Positions 25,447 through 34,752 of a DNA stretch of 64,000 nt are shown piece by piece. The position numbers and the translations under genes were made by a program. The DNA comes from Alphaproteobacteria bacterium UBA2966 (GTDB taxonomy: Bacteria; Pseudomonadota; Alphaproteobacteria; UBA2966). The stretch lies in the NCBI GenBank assembly GCA_002348365.1, contig DEBC01000089.1, positions 1-64,000 on the forward strand, given 5' to 3'. Every line of letters begins with the position of its first letter. The stretch's first letter is position 1. Under the pieces are notes generated by a model, which was not told the DNA's origin, did no database searches, and worked only from the letters and a program-made list of their open reading frames with translations.

Positions 25447-26346
25447 ATGGATAAAGAACCGGACACCCTCGGTTCCCTGCGGCGGGAAATCGACAAGATC
25501 GATACGGCGATCCACGATCTCCTTATGCGCCGATCGGAGGTGGTGGGGCGCATTGATGCCGTCAAGAAACGTGGCAGTGCGCTGCCGACCGGTATGCGGC
25601 CCGGGCGTGAGGCCAAGGTGATACGTCGATTGATTACGCGCCACCGGGGTGCGCTGCCCGCGGTTGTGGTCGCCCGTTTGTGGCGAGAGCTGATTTCGGC
25701 ATTCACGCGGCTGCAGGGGCCTTTGACGGCTGCTGTCTGTGCGCCGGAGATGTCGGTTGGGTATTGGGACCTAGCACGTGCACATTTCGGTTCGACAACC
25801 CCGATGGCGCTGCATCGTTCGCCCTTCGTCGTGTTGCGCGAAGTGGCGCGGGGCGAGGCGACGGTGGGCGTTTTGCCTATGCCCGAATCCGATGACGTGG
25901 ATCCATGGTGGCCATTGTTGGCAGCAGAGACGGAGAACAAGCTCAAGATCATCTCGCGGCTGCCATTCGTCGAGGACGAGAGTTCCCGCTTTGAGGATCT
26001 TTCGGCAATGGTGGTTTCGCAAATGCCTCAAGACAACACCGATGACGACAGGTCTCTCATCGTTATTGCGGCAAACGCCCGAATCAGTCGCGCCAGCATC
26101 AACGAACTGCTGCAGAGCGTGGCACTCAGCGGGCGCAGTGTCACGGCGCTTGATCGGCGCGAAGATCGACCCGAATGGTTGCATCTGGTGGAAGTCGAGG
26201 AGTATCTCGCTGACAACGATCCCAAAATCGAGTCTCTTATCAAGGGTGGCCGAGGACGCATCCGCAGGGTTGTGGTCATCGGAGGCTTTGCCAATCCGAT
26301 CCGGACAGCCGGCGGCATTCAGCCCACGGCTTCCGCAGCTGAATAG
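25447..26346 (+). CDS. Chorismate mutase with a degenerate prephenate-dehydratase-like C-terminus
   Basis: The 299-residue protein starts with an AroQ-type chorismate mutase domain: LGSLRREIDKIDTAIHDLLMRRSEVVGRID, with the active-site Arg at about residue 11 and Lys/Arg in VKKRG and GREAKVIRRL. The rest resembles a periplasmic-binding/prephenate dehydratase fold (SPFVVLREVARGEATVGVLP) followed by an ACT-like segment (DRPEWLHLVEVEEYLADNDP). The TRF-type dehydratase signature is missing, so this half may be regulatory or inactive. With the aminotransferase and TyrA downstream it forms the Phe/Tyr branch. Confidence 0.8.
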   Translation: MDKEPDTLGSLRREIDKIDTAIHDLLMRRSEVVGRIDAVKKRGSALPTGMRPGREAKVIRRLITRHRGALPAVVVARLWRELISAFTRLQGPLTAAVCAPEMSVGYWDLARAHFGSTTPMALHRSPFVVLREVARGEATVGVLPMPESDDVDPWWPLLAAETENKLKIISRLPFVEDESSRFEDLSAMVVSQMPQDNTDDDRSLIVIAANARISRASINELLQSVALSGRSVTALDRREDRPEWLHLVEVEEYLADNDPKIESLIKGGRGRIRRVVVIGGFANPIRTAGGIQPTASAAE

Positions 26347-26379
26347 AAAATCGAGCTTCTTTCCGACAGGTTAAATGTG

Positions 26380-27477
26380 ATGAGTGGTCCCATCCCACGC
26401 GCGGGAGTCCTGGAGATTCCCATGTATGTTCCTGGACGGTCACGGGTTGATGGCCACGACCGGGTTATCAAACTTTCATCCAACGAGTCCGCCCTGGGTT
26501 CCAGCGAGCATGCAGTCGCGGCTTACCGGGAACTGGCGGATCAATTGCACCGTTATCCGGATGGTGGGGCGGTCGAGCTTCGCGAGGCCATCGCCCGCGT
26601 ACACCGCGACGGAGGAAATCGGCTCGACGCGGACAACATCGTCTGTGGCGAAGGGTCGGATGAAATCATTCACCTTCTTGCCGCGGCCTACGCCGGCAGC
26701 GGCGATGAGATCCTGCATACGGCTCATGGCTTCGTCATGTACCGGCTGGCGGCGCAGGGCGTCGGTGCCGAACCGGTATCCGTGCCGGAACGTGACTGGA
26801 CGCCTGACGTGGATGCCCTGCTTGCAAGGGTCGGGGACCGCACCCGGGTTGTTTTCGTCTCTAATCCCAACCCCACCGGGACCTATCTTCCGCACAACGA
26901 ACTCGCACGGCTGCACGCCGGAATTCCTGAAAACGTGTTGCTGGTGATCGATGCGGCCTATGCGGAGTATGTCACGCGGGAGGACTATGCTTCGGGGGTC
27001 GAACTCGTGGGAGCTGCAGACAATGTCGTGATGACACGAACATTCTCAAAAGCTTACGGCCTCGCCGGGTTGCGGTTGGGATGGTGTTACGGTCCGGCCG
27101 ATGTCATCGGTGTTCTCAATCGATTGCGCGGTCCGTTCAATGTGACGGCGCCGGCTCAGGCGGCGGGTGTGGCTGCGGTAGAAGATACCGCATTCATCGA
27201 ACGGGCCAGGCAGCACAATACGACTTGGATTGGTTGGCTCCAGAATGAGCTTGAACAGCTGGGTCTCCAGCATATTCCCAGCGTGACAAACTTTGTCTGC
27301 GTTGAGTTTCGTGACCAGAAGAAAACGGCCGCCGCTGCCATTGATCACATGATGGGTGACGGCATTCTAGTACGGGATATGAACGCATACGGTTTACCGG
27401 ATCACGTTCGGATCACCATTGGTCTCGAAGATGAGACGCGTGCGGTTGTCGAGTCGCTTGAACGTTTCCTCGGGTGA
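26380..27477 (+). CDS. hisC: Histidinol-phosphate/aromatic aminotransferase family (HisC type)
   Basis: A 365-residue fold-type I PLP enzyme. Markers: KLSSNESALGSS, HRYPDGGAVELREAIA, the PLP-Lys in RTFSKAYGLAGLRLGW, and NPNPTGTYL. HisC enzymes convert imidazole acetol phosphate, but in this position after a chorismate mutase and before TyrA, the likely role is transamination of (hydroxy)phenylpyruvate, an inference from context. ATG 26380 is chosen over the GTG at 26377. Stop TGA at 27475-27477, 4 bases before the tyrA GTG. Confidence 0.88.
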   Translation: MSGPIPRAGVLEIPMYVPGRSRVDGHDRVIKLSSNESALGSSEHAVAAYRELADQLHRYPDGGAVELREAIARVHRDGGNRLDADNIVCGEGSDEIIHLLAAAYAGSGDEILHTAHGFVMYRLAAQGVGAEPVSVPERDWTPDVDALLARVGDRTRVVFVSNPNPTGTYLPHNELARLHAGIPENVLLVIDAAYAEYVTREDYASGVELVGAADNVVMTRTFSKAYGLAGLRLGWCYGPADVIGVLNRLRGPFNVTAPAQAAGVAAVEDTAFIERARQHNTTWIGWLQNELEQLGLQHIPSVTNFVCVEFRDQKKTAAAAIDHMMGDGILVRDMNAYGLPDHVRITIGLEDETRAVVESLERFLG

Positions 27478-27481
27478 CGCA

Positions 27482-28501
27482 GTGGCCAGAAAAAAGAAAA
27501 GCGCTCCTGTTTTCGGCACCGTGGCACTCGTGGGCATCGGATTGATCGGGTCTTCTCTGGCGCGTGTGATGCGCCGCGAAGGTCTGGCGGAGCGAATTGT
27601 CGGCTGCGCGCGCACCCGTCGCACCCGTGCGAAGGCACGAGAGCTTGGACTCGTTGACGCAACCTTCGCCAGCGCACGACAAGCGGCCAAGGGTGCCGAT
27701 TTGATCGTCATTTGCTCTCCGGTCAGCACCTACGCAGCGATCGGCGAAACCATCGGGCCAGTACTGAAGTCAGGCGCGATCGTGACCGATGTTGGGTCTG
27801 TGAAGCGGGCGGTGATCGATGCCTTGGCACCGCACATTCCTGACGGTGCCCACCTGGTGCCTGGTCATCCGGTGGCGGGCACCGAGCATTCGGGTCCCGA
27901 GGCCGGATTCGCTGAACTTTTCGAAGGGCGCTGGTGCATTCTGACACCGGACGACGCAACCGATTCATCTGCCGTGAAACGTGTGACCGAGCTGTGGCGC
28001 CGGGCTGGAAGTCGTGTCGAAATCATGGACGCCAGCCATCACGATTTGGTGCTTGCCGTGACCTCTCATCTGCCGCACCTCATTGCATATAACATCGTGG
28101 GGACGGCCGCGGACCTGGAATCGGTGACCGAATCAGAGGTCTTCAAATACTCGGCGGGCGGATTCCGCGATTTCACACGAATCGCCGCTTCCGATCCGGT
28201 TATGTGGCGAGACGTATTTCTGCACAACCGTGACGCCGTCCTCGAGGTGCTGGGAAGATTCAACGAGGATCTGTCCGCGCTTCAGCGTGCCATCCGTTGG
28301 GGCCAGGGCGATTCACTCGAAGAACTGTTTGCACGCACCCGGGCCATACGCCGCGGAGTGATCGAGGCAGGCCAGGCCGAAGAGCCCGGCGCGGGAGGCG
28401 CGAAGCCTAAGGCGCGGGCGCGCCCAGCCAAGAAAAATCGAGGGAATGCAGCGGGAAAATCCTCAACGGCCCGGCGGTCAACCAGCCGTTCTGGGCGGTG
28501 A
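27482..28501 (+). CDS. tyrA: Prephenate/arogenate (cyclohexadienyl) dehydrogenase
   Basis: A 339-residue TyrA: the NAD-binding motif FGTVALVGIGLIGSSLARVM and the active-site His region LVPGHPVAGTEHSGPEAGF, then SHHDLVLAVTSHLPHLIAY. It oxidises and decarboxylates prephenate or arogenate for tyrosine synthesis. Start is GTG at 27482 immediately after hisC; no strong ribosome site, suggesting coupling. The C-terminus has a low-complexity Ala/Lys/Arg tail (about 35 residues) that overlaps the convergent DUF2125 gene by 95 bases. Confidence 0.9.
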   Translation: MARKKKSAPVFGTVALVGIGLIGSSLARVMRREGLAERIVGCARTRRTRAKARELGLVDATFASARQAAKGADLIVICSPVSTYAAIGETIGPVLKSGAIVTDVGSVKRAVIDALAPHIPDGAHLVPGHPVAGTEHSGPEAGFAELFEGRWCILTPDDATDSSAVKRVTELWRRAGSRVEIMDASHHDLVLAVTSHLPHLIAYNIVGTAADLESVTESEVFKYSAGGFRDFTRIAASDPVMWRDVFLHNRDAVLEVLGRFNEDLSALQRAIRWGQGDSLEELFARTRAIRRGVIEAGQAEEPGAGGAKPKARARPAKKNRGNAAGKSSTARRSTSRSGR

Positions 28502-29495
28502 GCGGCAGGACGATACCGCCGTTTTCTGCGGAGTCCGAAAACACGCTGAGACCGATCTTCGCTGCCGCACCCTCCGCCGGTCGGATTCTGCCAGCTTGAA
28601 CCAGAGAGTCGATGACCACGCGGTGACCGCGCACCGTTGCAGTGAGCGCTGCCAACGGGCGGTTGCGTTTGTCGAGGCTCAGTGTGCCTTCAGCGTCGAC
28701 AGTCAGGGCACCCCATCGCAAAGCCAGGGACTCGACGTCGATGGTGCCACCATTGTCGCGCCACGACGCGAGGTCACGTCCTTGCAGAGATCTCGGTAGA
28801 TATCCTTTCGCGCTGAGTTTCCAGGCAATCTGCTCGATCACCGTGCTCAGAGCGGTCGTTTCGACAATAGGAAGTTGTGCCTGATGAATTCGTCCCCGAA
28901 GGCGCAGTGTGACCGGGTCACCGGGAGAATGCTCACGCACCCCGCTCACGCCGAGAGATCGTATTGTTACAGGCTTGGTCAGCGTGGTGCTGTGGATATG
29001 GATGTTTGACAGCGCCGCTTCGAGAAATCGAACTCCCCCTTGGGACGACTCAATTTCGGCGATGGCGGTTTCAAAACCTACGATCGAGCGCGTATCGGTG
29101 CCTTGGGCGGTCAAACGCAATTCGTGACCACCACTGAGGTCTGCAGTTATGGCATTGGGAGTCCAGATGCTTGCTCGGCCGTGGATGGCCCCGCCCTGCC
29201 ACGTCCACGCCAGATCAGACGGCATAGTCTCGATGGCAACCGATTCAGCTCTCACCTCGAACGCAAATGGATAGCCCCCGTAGTGAAGCTCGGCCAACTC
29301 AACGCTTCCACCCCTGTCTCGAATTGCCTGGGACCAGTCCTCGATAGCACGCTCGGCGGCGGATATTCCCTGATGCCAATACAACGTGTGAAATACCAGG
29401 AGGATCGCGCTCGTCACGCTGACGATGGCAATGATCCACTTCGTAAATCGCGGCAAGATCGCCGCGTGCAGGCGAGGCATGGCTGGCAACGGCAT
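28407..29495 (-). CDS. DUF2125 domain-containing protein
   Basis: The 362-residue protein has one N-terminal hydrophobic segment (WIIAIVSVTSAILLVFHTLYW) and a long exported domain with DUF2125 character: ELHYGGYPFAFEVRAESVAIE near the start and NGWLTAGPLRIFPL at the end. Function is unknown; related proteins are predicted envelope proteins. It is convergent with tyrA and their coding regions overlap by 95 bases (28407-28501). A second in-frame ATG at 29480 is also plausible. Confidence 0.82.
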   Translation of the reverse strand: MPLPAMPRLHAAILPRFTKWIIAIVSVTSAILLVFHTLYWHQGISAAERAIEDWSQAIRDRGGSVELAELHYGGYPFAFEVRAESVAIETMPSDLAWTWQGGAIHGRASIWTPNAITADLSGGHELRLTAQGTDTRSIVGFETAIAEIESSQGGVRFLEAALSNIHIHSTTLTKPVTIRSLGVSGVREHSPGDPVTLRLRGRIHQAQLPIVETTALSTVIEQIAWKLSAKGYLPRSLQGRDLASWRDNGGTIDVESLALRWGALTVDAEGTLSLDKRNRPLAALTATVRGHRVVIDSLVQAGRIRPAEGAAAKIGLSVFSDSAENGGIVLPLTAQNGWLTAGPLRIFPLHSLDFSWLGAPAP

Positions 29496-29659
29496 GGGAT
29501 ACGAGATTATATCGCTCGCCAGGTCATTTGGGTGTCCGACTCTTCGAGTGCAAATGAAGCTTCCATCATATGTGCCTGCTGAGAAGGAGACTCGATGATC
29601 TTGGCGCGACCCATTTCATCTCATAGGTTAGGCGCAAGCAGAGTCGAATGGAGACGGGG

Positions 29660-30433
29660 ATGTCTGAGCCCAGAGTGGTTGTGATCACGGGTGGCGCAAG
29701 TGGCATGGGTCACGGAACGGGGCACCGGTTTGCCGAAAACGGCGATCAAATCGTGGTCGCGGATGTGAATTCCAATCTTGGACACGCGGTTGTCAGGGAG
29801 ATCGAGGACAAGGGTGGCCGCGCGATTTTTCATGACCTCGATGTCAGTGAGGAAGAGTCCGTCAACGACTTGGTGGCGTGGGTCGAGTCAGAAATAGGTC
29901 CCATCGATGTGCTGGTGAACTCGGCAGGTGTTCTGCAAAATCCGATGCCCATTACTGAGATGTCCATGGAAGAACACGATCGCATGTGGGACATCAACAA
30001 TCGCGGGCTCTACATGTGTTGCCGCGCCGTGGCACCGCATATGAAAGGGCGTGGTCGCGGGAACATCATCAACATCGCCTCGACCACCAGCTTTGTCGCT
30101 TGGCCGTTGACTGCCTATGACCCCGGCAAGACTTCCGTGAAGATGCTGACCGAAGTGCTGGCTGCCGAGATGGGGCCGAAAGGCGTAAGGGTCAACGCTG
30201 TGGCACCCCATATCACGGCGACGCCGGCAATTCAGTCGCGCATCGACGCGGGCGAACGCGATCCAGCAAAGATTGTTGCCCAGAATGCCTTGCCTCGAAT
30301 GGTTGAGGTCGAGGATGTCGCAGAAGCGATCTTTTTTTTGTGCTCGCCCGAGGCGAAGGCCATTACCGGTGTAACGTTGCCGGTCGATTGCGGTTTCCTC
30401 GTCGCCAGTTCGTACAACACCTACCCGAAATAG
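29660..30433 (+). CDS. SDR family oxidoreductase
   Basis: A 257-residue short-chain dehydrogenase: TGGASGMGHGTG, NSAG, the catalytic Ser in NIASTTSF, and Tyr/Lys in YDPGK. The C-terminal end is ITGVTLPVDCGFLV. ATG 29660 (AATGGAGACGGGG upstream) is preferred over ATG 29648. The gene opens the second accessory patch; ChaC follows after 10 bases on the same strand. Substrate unknown. Confidence 0.88.
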   Translation: MSEPRVVVITGGASGMGHGTGHRFAENGDQIVVADVNSNLGHAVVREIEDKGGRAIFHDLDVSEEESVNDLVAWVESEIGPIDVLVNSAGVLQNPMPITEMSMEEHDRMWDINNRGLYMCCRAVAPHMKGRGRGNIINIASTTSFVAWPLTAYDPGKTSVKMLTEVLAAEMGPKGVRVNAVAPHITATPAIQSRIDAGERDPAKIVAQNALPRMVEVEDVAEAIFFLCSPEAKAITGVTLPVDCGFLVASSYNTYPK

Positions 30434-30443
30434 CTATTGCGAC

Positions 30444-31037
30444 ATGGTTCCGTCGTCTCGCAGGGACGGACTTCAGAATCTCGACCATCTTCATGATGGT
30501 GGTGAACTGTGGGTGTTCGGCTATGGCTCCCTGATGTGGCGACCTGGATTTCCGCACCTCGAAGCGCATACGGCGTTGATTCGAGGTGTGCATCGCGCGG
30601 CCTGTGTTATTTCGCATCGGCATCGGGGAACGCGGGAACGACCCGGCGTGGTCATGGGATTGGATGCCGGTGGCTCCTGCAAAGGGCGGGTCTATCGCGT
30701 GGCTGCTCCGGAGGCTGCAGGCGTCCTTGACTATCTCCACGACCGTGAGATGGGTGGTTACGACGTCTATAAACCGTCCAAGCGTCAGGTACTCATCCTG
30801 ACCGACGGTCAGCGGCACCTCGTCTCAGCGCTGTGTTTTGTGGTCGACCGATACCACGATCAATACGCGGGCAGGATGTCCCGATCCGATCTCATCACAC
30901 ATATTCGCCAGGGAGTCGGTGAAGGTGGCACTTGCCGAGATTACTTCGAGAATCTGGTGCGTCATCTCGACGATCTGGGAATCGCCGATGGTCCCATACA
31001 CCATCTTTTTGAAGCTGTTGGCATGAGTTCGGCCTAG
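30444..31037 (+). CDS. chaC: Gamma-glutamylcyclotransferase (ChaC family)
   Basis: A 197-residue ChaC protein: the substrate-binding loop VFGYGSLMWRPGF at about 23-35 and the catalytic Glu in DYLHDREMGGYDVY. ChaC enzymes cut glutathione to 5-oxoproline and Cys-Gly. The core GYGSL motif and the downstream REM are both intact. Starts 10 bases after the SDR stop on the same strand. Stop is TAG. Confidence 0.92.
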   Translation: MVPSSRRDGLQNLDHLHDGGELWVFGYGSLMWRPGFPHLEAHTALIRGVHRAACVISHRHRGTRERPGVVMGLDAGGSCKGRVYRVAAPEAAGVLDYLHDREMGGYDVYKPSKRQVLILTDGQRHLVSALCFVVDRYHDQYAGRMSRSDLITHIRQGVGEGGTCRDYFENLVRHLDDLGIADGPIHHLFEAVGMSSA

Positions 31038-31122
31038 AAGGTCCTGCCGCCCTTTATATTGGGGCGCCAGAGCGTTACGATTTCATACTCTGCGATGTCT
31101 CGATGGGATGGAGGGCGCGACG

Positions 31123-32481
31123 ATGAACGTTCACCAGATGAATGTACCCGAAGCCTATGCCGGCTATCATTTGCGTGATCTACCTCATGAAGATGCGGAA
31201 CTGACCCATGTCGGACCAGGCGCGCCCTGTGGTGAGTACATGCGCAGGTTCTGGCAGCCTGTTTGCCTGTCACAGGAACTGACAGACCTGCCTCACGCCA
31301 CCCGAATTCTCGGTGAGGACTTGGTTGCCTTCCGCGACAAGTCCGGTGATGTGGGAGTCCTGCACCGTCATTGCAGCCATCGCGGTACGTCACTGGAATA
31401 CGGCATTGTCGCCGAACATGGAATCCGTTGCTGTTATCACGGCTGGTTGTTCGGTACCGACGGAACCATCCTCGAGACACCAGGTGAGCCGCCGAATTCG
31501 AAACTGCGGGAGAGCTTTCGCCATGGCGCCTATCCGGCTCGGGAGTACGAAGGCCTTGTGTTTGCCTACATGGGGCCGCCCGATGAAGAACCCGAATTCC
31601 CCATGTTCGACACCTATTATTTGTCCGACAACAAACTGGTTCCCTATTCCTGCCACTACTCGTGCAGCTGGTTGCAGGTGCACGAAAACTTTGTCGACCC
31701 TATCCACGCCGTTTTCCTGCACACGCGCCTGACGGGCACCCAATTCACGGATGCCTGGCATGATTTGCCGGCCACTGAATTCATCGAGAAGGATGCAGGC
31801 CTCTATTACATCACGACCCGTCAGGTCGGCGATCGTATCTGGGTTCGCACGAACCACATCATGTTGCCCAACTTCGGCCAGGTCGCGGCGTTGTGGGAGG
31901 CGGTCGAAAAAGAGAAATTGTTCAATCGTGCCAGCGTCACGCGGTGGTCAGTGCCGATCGACGATACCAATTCATGGATCTTCGGTTACCGGCACTTCAA
32001 CGATGTAGTCGACACGGCCGGCATCGGCAAGGAAGAGGAGTGCGGTATCGACTCCGTGGACTTCCTGGGCCAGACCGGGAACCGGCCCTACGAAGAACGT
32101 CAACGCGAGCCTGGCGATTGGGATGCCCTCGTTGGACAGAGGCCGATTGCCATTCACGCCAAGGAGCACCTTGGCACCACCGATCGCGGCGTTGCGATGT
32201 GGCGGAAAATCCTGCGGGAGGGTATCCGTGGCGAAGGGCGCTTTGCAGGCAAGCCGGCGACGTGGGGTTATGCCGGTGATCCTATTCATACCTATACGCA
32301 TGACACCTGCCTTGAGATTCCAGACAACGGCATGAAGGGTGCCGAGCAGATGGAGTATCTCTCCCAGGTGGGCCGCGAGGCTCTTGACTGCATCTTCTCG
32401 GGCGATGCCTTGGAGGGGGAGGAGCGTAAGTCACACATTGAGCAACAGCTCATCGCGTTGCGCGATCGCTATCGCGCGTGA
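31123..32481 (+). CDS. Rieske-type aromatic ring-hydroxylating oxygenase, alpha subunit
   Basis: The 452-residue product has an N-terminal Rieske [2Fe-2S] domain, VLHRHCSHRGTSLEYG with a second motif CCYHGW, giving CxH and CxxH ligands. The mononuclear iron site is HENFVDPIHAVFLHTRLTG, with the 2-His facial triad. Such subunits hydroxylate or O-demethylate aromatics with electrons from a reductase, which is not present nearby. ATG 31123 is favoured by GGAGGG upstream. The gene sits with a broken RidA and a GMC oxidoreductase in an accessory patch. Confidence 0.88.
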   Translation: MNVHQMNVPEAYAGYHLRDLPHEDAELTHVGPGAPCGEYMRRFWQPVCLSQELTDLPHATRILGEDLVAFRDKSGDVGVLHRHCSHRGTSLEYGIVAEHGIRCCYHGWLFGTDGTILETPGEPPNSKLRESFRHGAYPAREYEGLVFAYMGPPDEEPEFPMFDTYYLSDNKLVPYSCHYSCSWLQVHENFVDPIHAVFLHTRLTGTQFTDAWHDLPATEFIEKDAGLYYITTRQVGDRIWVRTNHIMLPNFGQVAALWEAVEKEKLFNRASVTRWSVPIDDTNSWIFGYRHFNDVVDTAGIGKEEECGIDSVDFLGQTGNRPYEERQREPGDWDALVGQRPIAIHAKEHLGTTDRGVAMWRKILREGIRGEGRFAGKPATWGYAGDPIHTYTHDTCLEIPDNGMKGAEQMEYLSQVGREALDCIFSGDALEGEERKSHIEQQLIALRDRYRA

Positions 32482-32537
32482 AGTGCTCTGGCAAGCGCTT
32501 CCCGCCCGGCTGACTCCAACCGTGAAGGCGTAAACTC

Positions 32538-32938
32538 ATGGCGATGCGGCAACTGATCAAATCCGCCTCGCTTCGGCAAACGGATTTCTACCATCACATC
32601 AGTATTAGTGAGGGGGCAGGACCATCCGTGTTGCGGGGCAAGTGGCGTTCGATCGCGACCGGAATCTGTTGGGAGGTGACAGTCTGGAAGCTCAAACCCG
32701 GCATGCATTCCAGAACCTGCAGACGGCTCTGGCAGCGGGTGGCGCCACACTCGAGGATCTCGTGATGATGACCTTTTACGTGGTCGGATATCAGGAACCT
32801 CACCGCGACGTCTTGATGACCGTCATGGATGAATTTTTGACACCAGAGCAGCGCCCGCCGTCCACGCTTCTGGGGGTGCAGGCATTGGCCTATAAGGAGT
32901 TGCTCGTCGAGATCGACGGCGTGGCCGTCGTCGACTAA
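32538..32938 (+). pseudogene. RidA family (YjgF/YER057c/UK114) gene with a one-base frameshift
   Basis: The N-terminal part (ATG 32538, LIKSASLRQTDFYHHISISE) is in one frame; the C-terminal part (TIRVAGQVAFDRDRNLLGG, then LEDLVMMTFYVV and PPSTLLGVQALAYKELLVEI) is in the next. Adding one base near 32612-32623, most simply a sixth G in the GGGGG at 32612-32616, joins them into a roughly 134-residue protein of normal RidA length. RidA hydrolyses reactive enamine/imine intermediates. The 3' part could start at GTG 32642 as a truncated product. Downstream of the Rieske oxygenase. The lesion could be real or an assembly error. Confidence 0.85.
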
Positions 32939-33036
32939 GATCAAGAGAAGAACCCTGCCCGGAAGCAAGCCGGGTCATCGTACCAACAACCGACGGCCGC
33001 CAACCGGCTGATTCTCCGCAAGACTGCATAGCAAAC

Positions 33037-34707
33037 ATGAGACGCAACGGCATCTCGGAGAACTACGACTATGTCGTCGTCGGCGGTGGATCAGCGGGGT
33101 GCATCGTGGCCAATCGGCTCAGCGCCGATCCCAACAATCGCGTCATCTTGCTGGAGGCCGGCAGCAGCGGCCGTAACCCGCTCTATCGGGTGCCTTTGGT
33201 CGCAGGAAAACTGAGCCACGGCCATTTCAACGATTGGAACTACCAAACCGAACCGGATCCAGGTGTCAACGATCGTCGCATGGATTGGCCTCGAGCCAAG
33301 ATGCTCGGCGGCTGCTCGATGATCGCCGGCATGATGTACGTCCGCGGCCATCCATCGGACTTCGACACCTGGGCGCAGCTTGGCAATCGCGGCTGGAGTT
33401 ATCGCGAGGTCCTGCCCTATTTCAAACGGGCCGAAGATCATGAGTTCGGCGCCGATGAGTACCACGGCACGGGCGGGGAGCTACATGTGCGGGGTCCGCG
33501 CTCCGACAACCCGATTCTGCCCGCCTACATCGAAGCAGGCCGGCAGGCGGGCTATCCGCTCACGGATGACTTCAATGGGGAGAGCCAGGAGGGATTCGGC
33601 CGCTACCACTTCAACATCAAGGATGGACAGCGCTGGAGCACCGCGCGTGCCTACCTCGATCCGGTGCGTGGCCGCCCCAACCTGACCGTTCTGACCGGAG
33701 CCCATGCGACGGAGATCCAGTTCGATGGCCATCGGGCATCCGGCGTCACCTTTCGCCGTAACGGCCAGGACTCGCGAGTGAATGCGGAGCGTGAAATCGT
33801 TCTCTGCGGCGGCGCTGTCAATTCTCCGCAGCTGCTTATGCTGTCGGGCATCGGTCCCGCGGACGCTTTGACCAGTCATGGAATAGCGGTGCGAGTAGAT
33901 CTCGCTGGTGTGGGGCGCAATCTCCAAGACCATCTCGATCTGTCGGTTTGCCACGCTAGCCGGCAGCCGGTCACGGTGTTCAGCCTGCTGTCTGCTGATC
34001 GTTTTGCAATTGCGGTCGCGAGAGCACTGCTGTTTGGCACCGGTCCCGCTACCGTCTTTCCTCAGGAGGCAGGCGGATTTATTCGAAGTGAACCGGATCT
34101 GGAGGTGCCGGATCTCCAGGCACACTTATTGCCGTTGCTTGTGGATCGCATGAAGCTGCGCCCGCCGTTCGCTTATCTGTTCGACAGAAATCCTGTGGAC
34201 GGTCACGGATATGCCATCCGAACCAGTTTGTTGAGACCGCACAGCCGCGGCACGATCGAACTGAGATCGGCTGATCCGTTCGCAAATCCGATGATCCGCC
34301 CGAACTATCTTTCTGACCGGCGCGATATCGACCTGTTTCGCAAGTCTGTGCACATCAGCCGGGACCTCATGTCGCAGGAGGCCCTTAAGCCCTTCAGCGC
34401 CGGCGAGATCGAACCGGGCAACCAGGTGCAATGCGATGAAGATCAGGAACCCTGGATCAGGAAGGCCGCGACGACCGAATTCCATCCGACCAGCACCTGT
34501 ACCATGGGGGAAGGAACGGACGCGGTGGTGGATGGGGAGTTACGGGTGTATGGGGTAGACGGTCTGAGAGTCGCTGATGCCTCCATCATGCCCGTCATCA
34601 CTGGAGGCAACATCAACGCACCGACGATGATGATCGGTGAGAAAGCAGCAGACCTGGTATTGGGAAAGAAGCCCCTGGAAGTCTGCACGGCCACCGATAC
34701 GGGATAA
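33037..34707 (+). CDS. GMC family FAD-dependent oxidoreductase (choline dehydrogenase-like)
   Basis: A 556-residue GMC enzyme. N-terminal FAD motif YVVVGGGSAGCIVANRLSAD; second signature GGAVNSPQLLMLSGIGPAD; C-terminal catalytic His in EFHPTSTCTMG and VADASIMPVITGGNINAPTMMI. GMC proteins oxidise alcohols, including choline, glucose and others; the substrate is not deducible. It follows the RidA-like region, on the same strand as the Rieske oxygenase, with 98 bases in between containing a weak CCCGG/CCGGG hairpin. Confidence 0.9.
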   Translation: MRRNGISENYDYVVVGGGSAGCIVANRLSADPNNRVILLEAGSSGRNPLYRVPLVAGKLSHGHFNDWNYQTEPDPGVNDRRMDWPRAKMLGGCSMIAGMMYVRGHPSDFDTWAQLGNRGWSYREVLPYFKRAEDHEFGADEYHGTGGELHVRGPRSDNPILPAYIEAGRQAGYPLTDDFNGESQEGFGRYHFNIKDGQRWSTARAYLDPVRGRPNLTVLTGAHATEIQFDGHRASGVTFRRNGQDSRVNAEREIVLCGGAVNSPQLLMLSGIGPADALTSHGIAVRVDLAGVGRNLQDHLDLSVCHASRQPVTVFSLLSADRFAIAVARALLFGTGPATVFPQEAGGFIRSEPDLEVPDLQAHLLPLLVDRMKLRPPFAYLFDRNPVDGHGYAIRTSLLRPHSRGTIELRSADPFANPMIRPNYLSDRRDIDLFRKSVHISRDLMSQEALKPFSAGEIEPGNQVQCDEDQEPWIRKAATTEFHPTSTCTMGEGTDAVVDGELRVYGVDGLRVADASIMPVITGGNINAPTMMIGEKAADLVLGKKPLEVCTATDTG

Positions 34708-34752
34708 CGCGTTTCCGACTCCAGAGAACTTTGATCCCGAGGGGAGTTTCAC

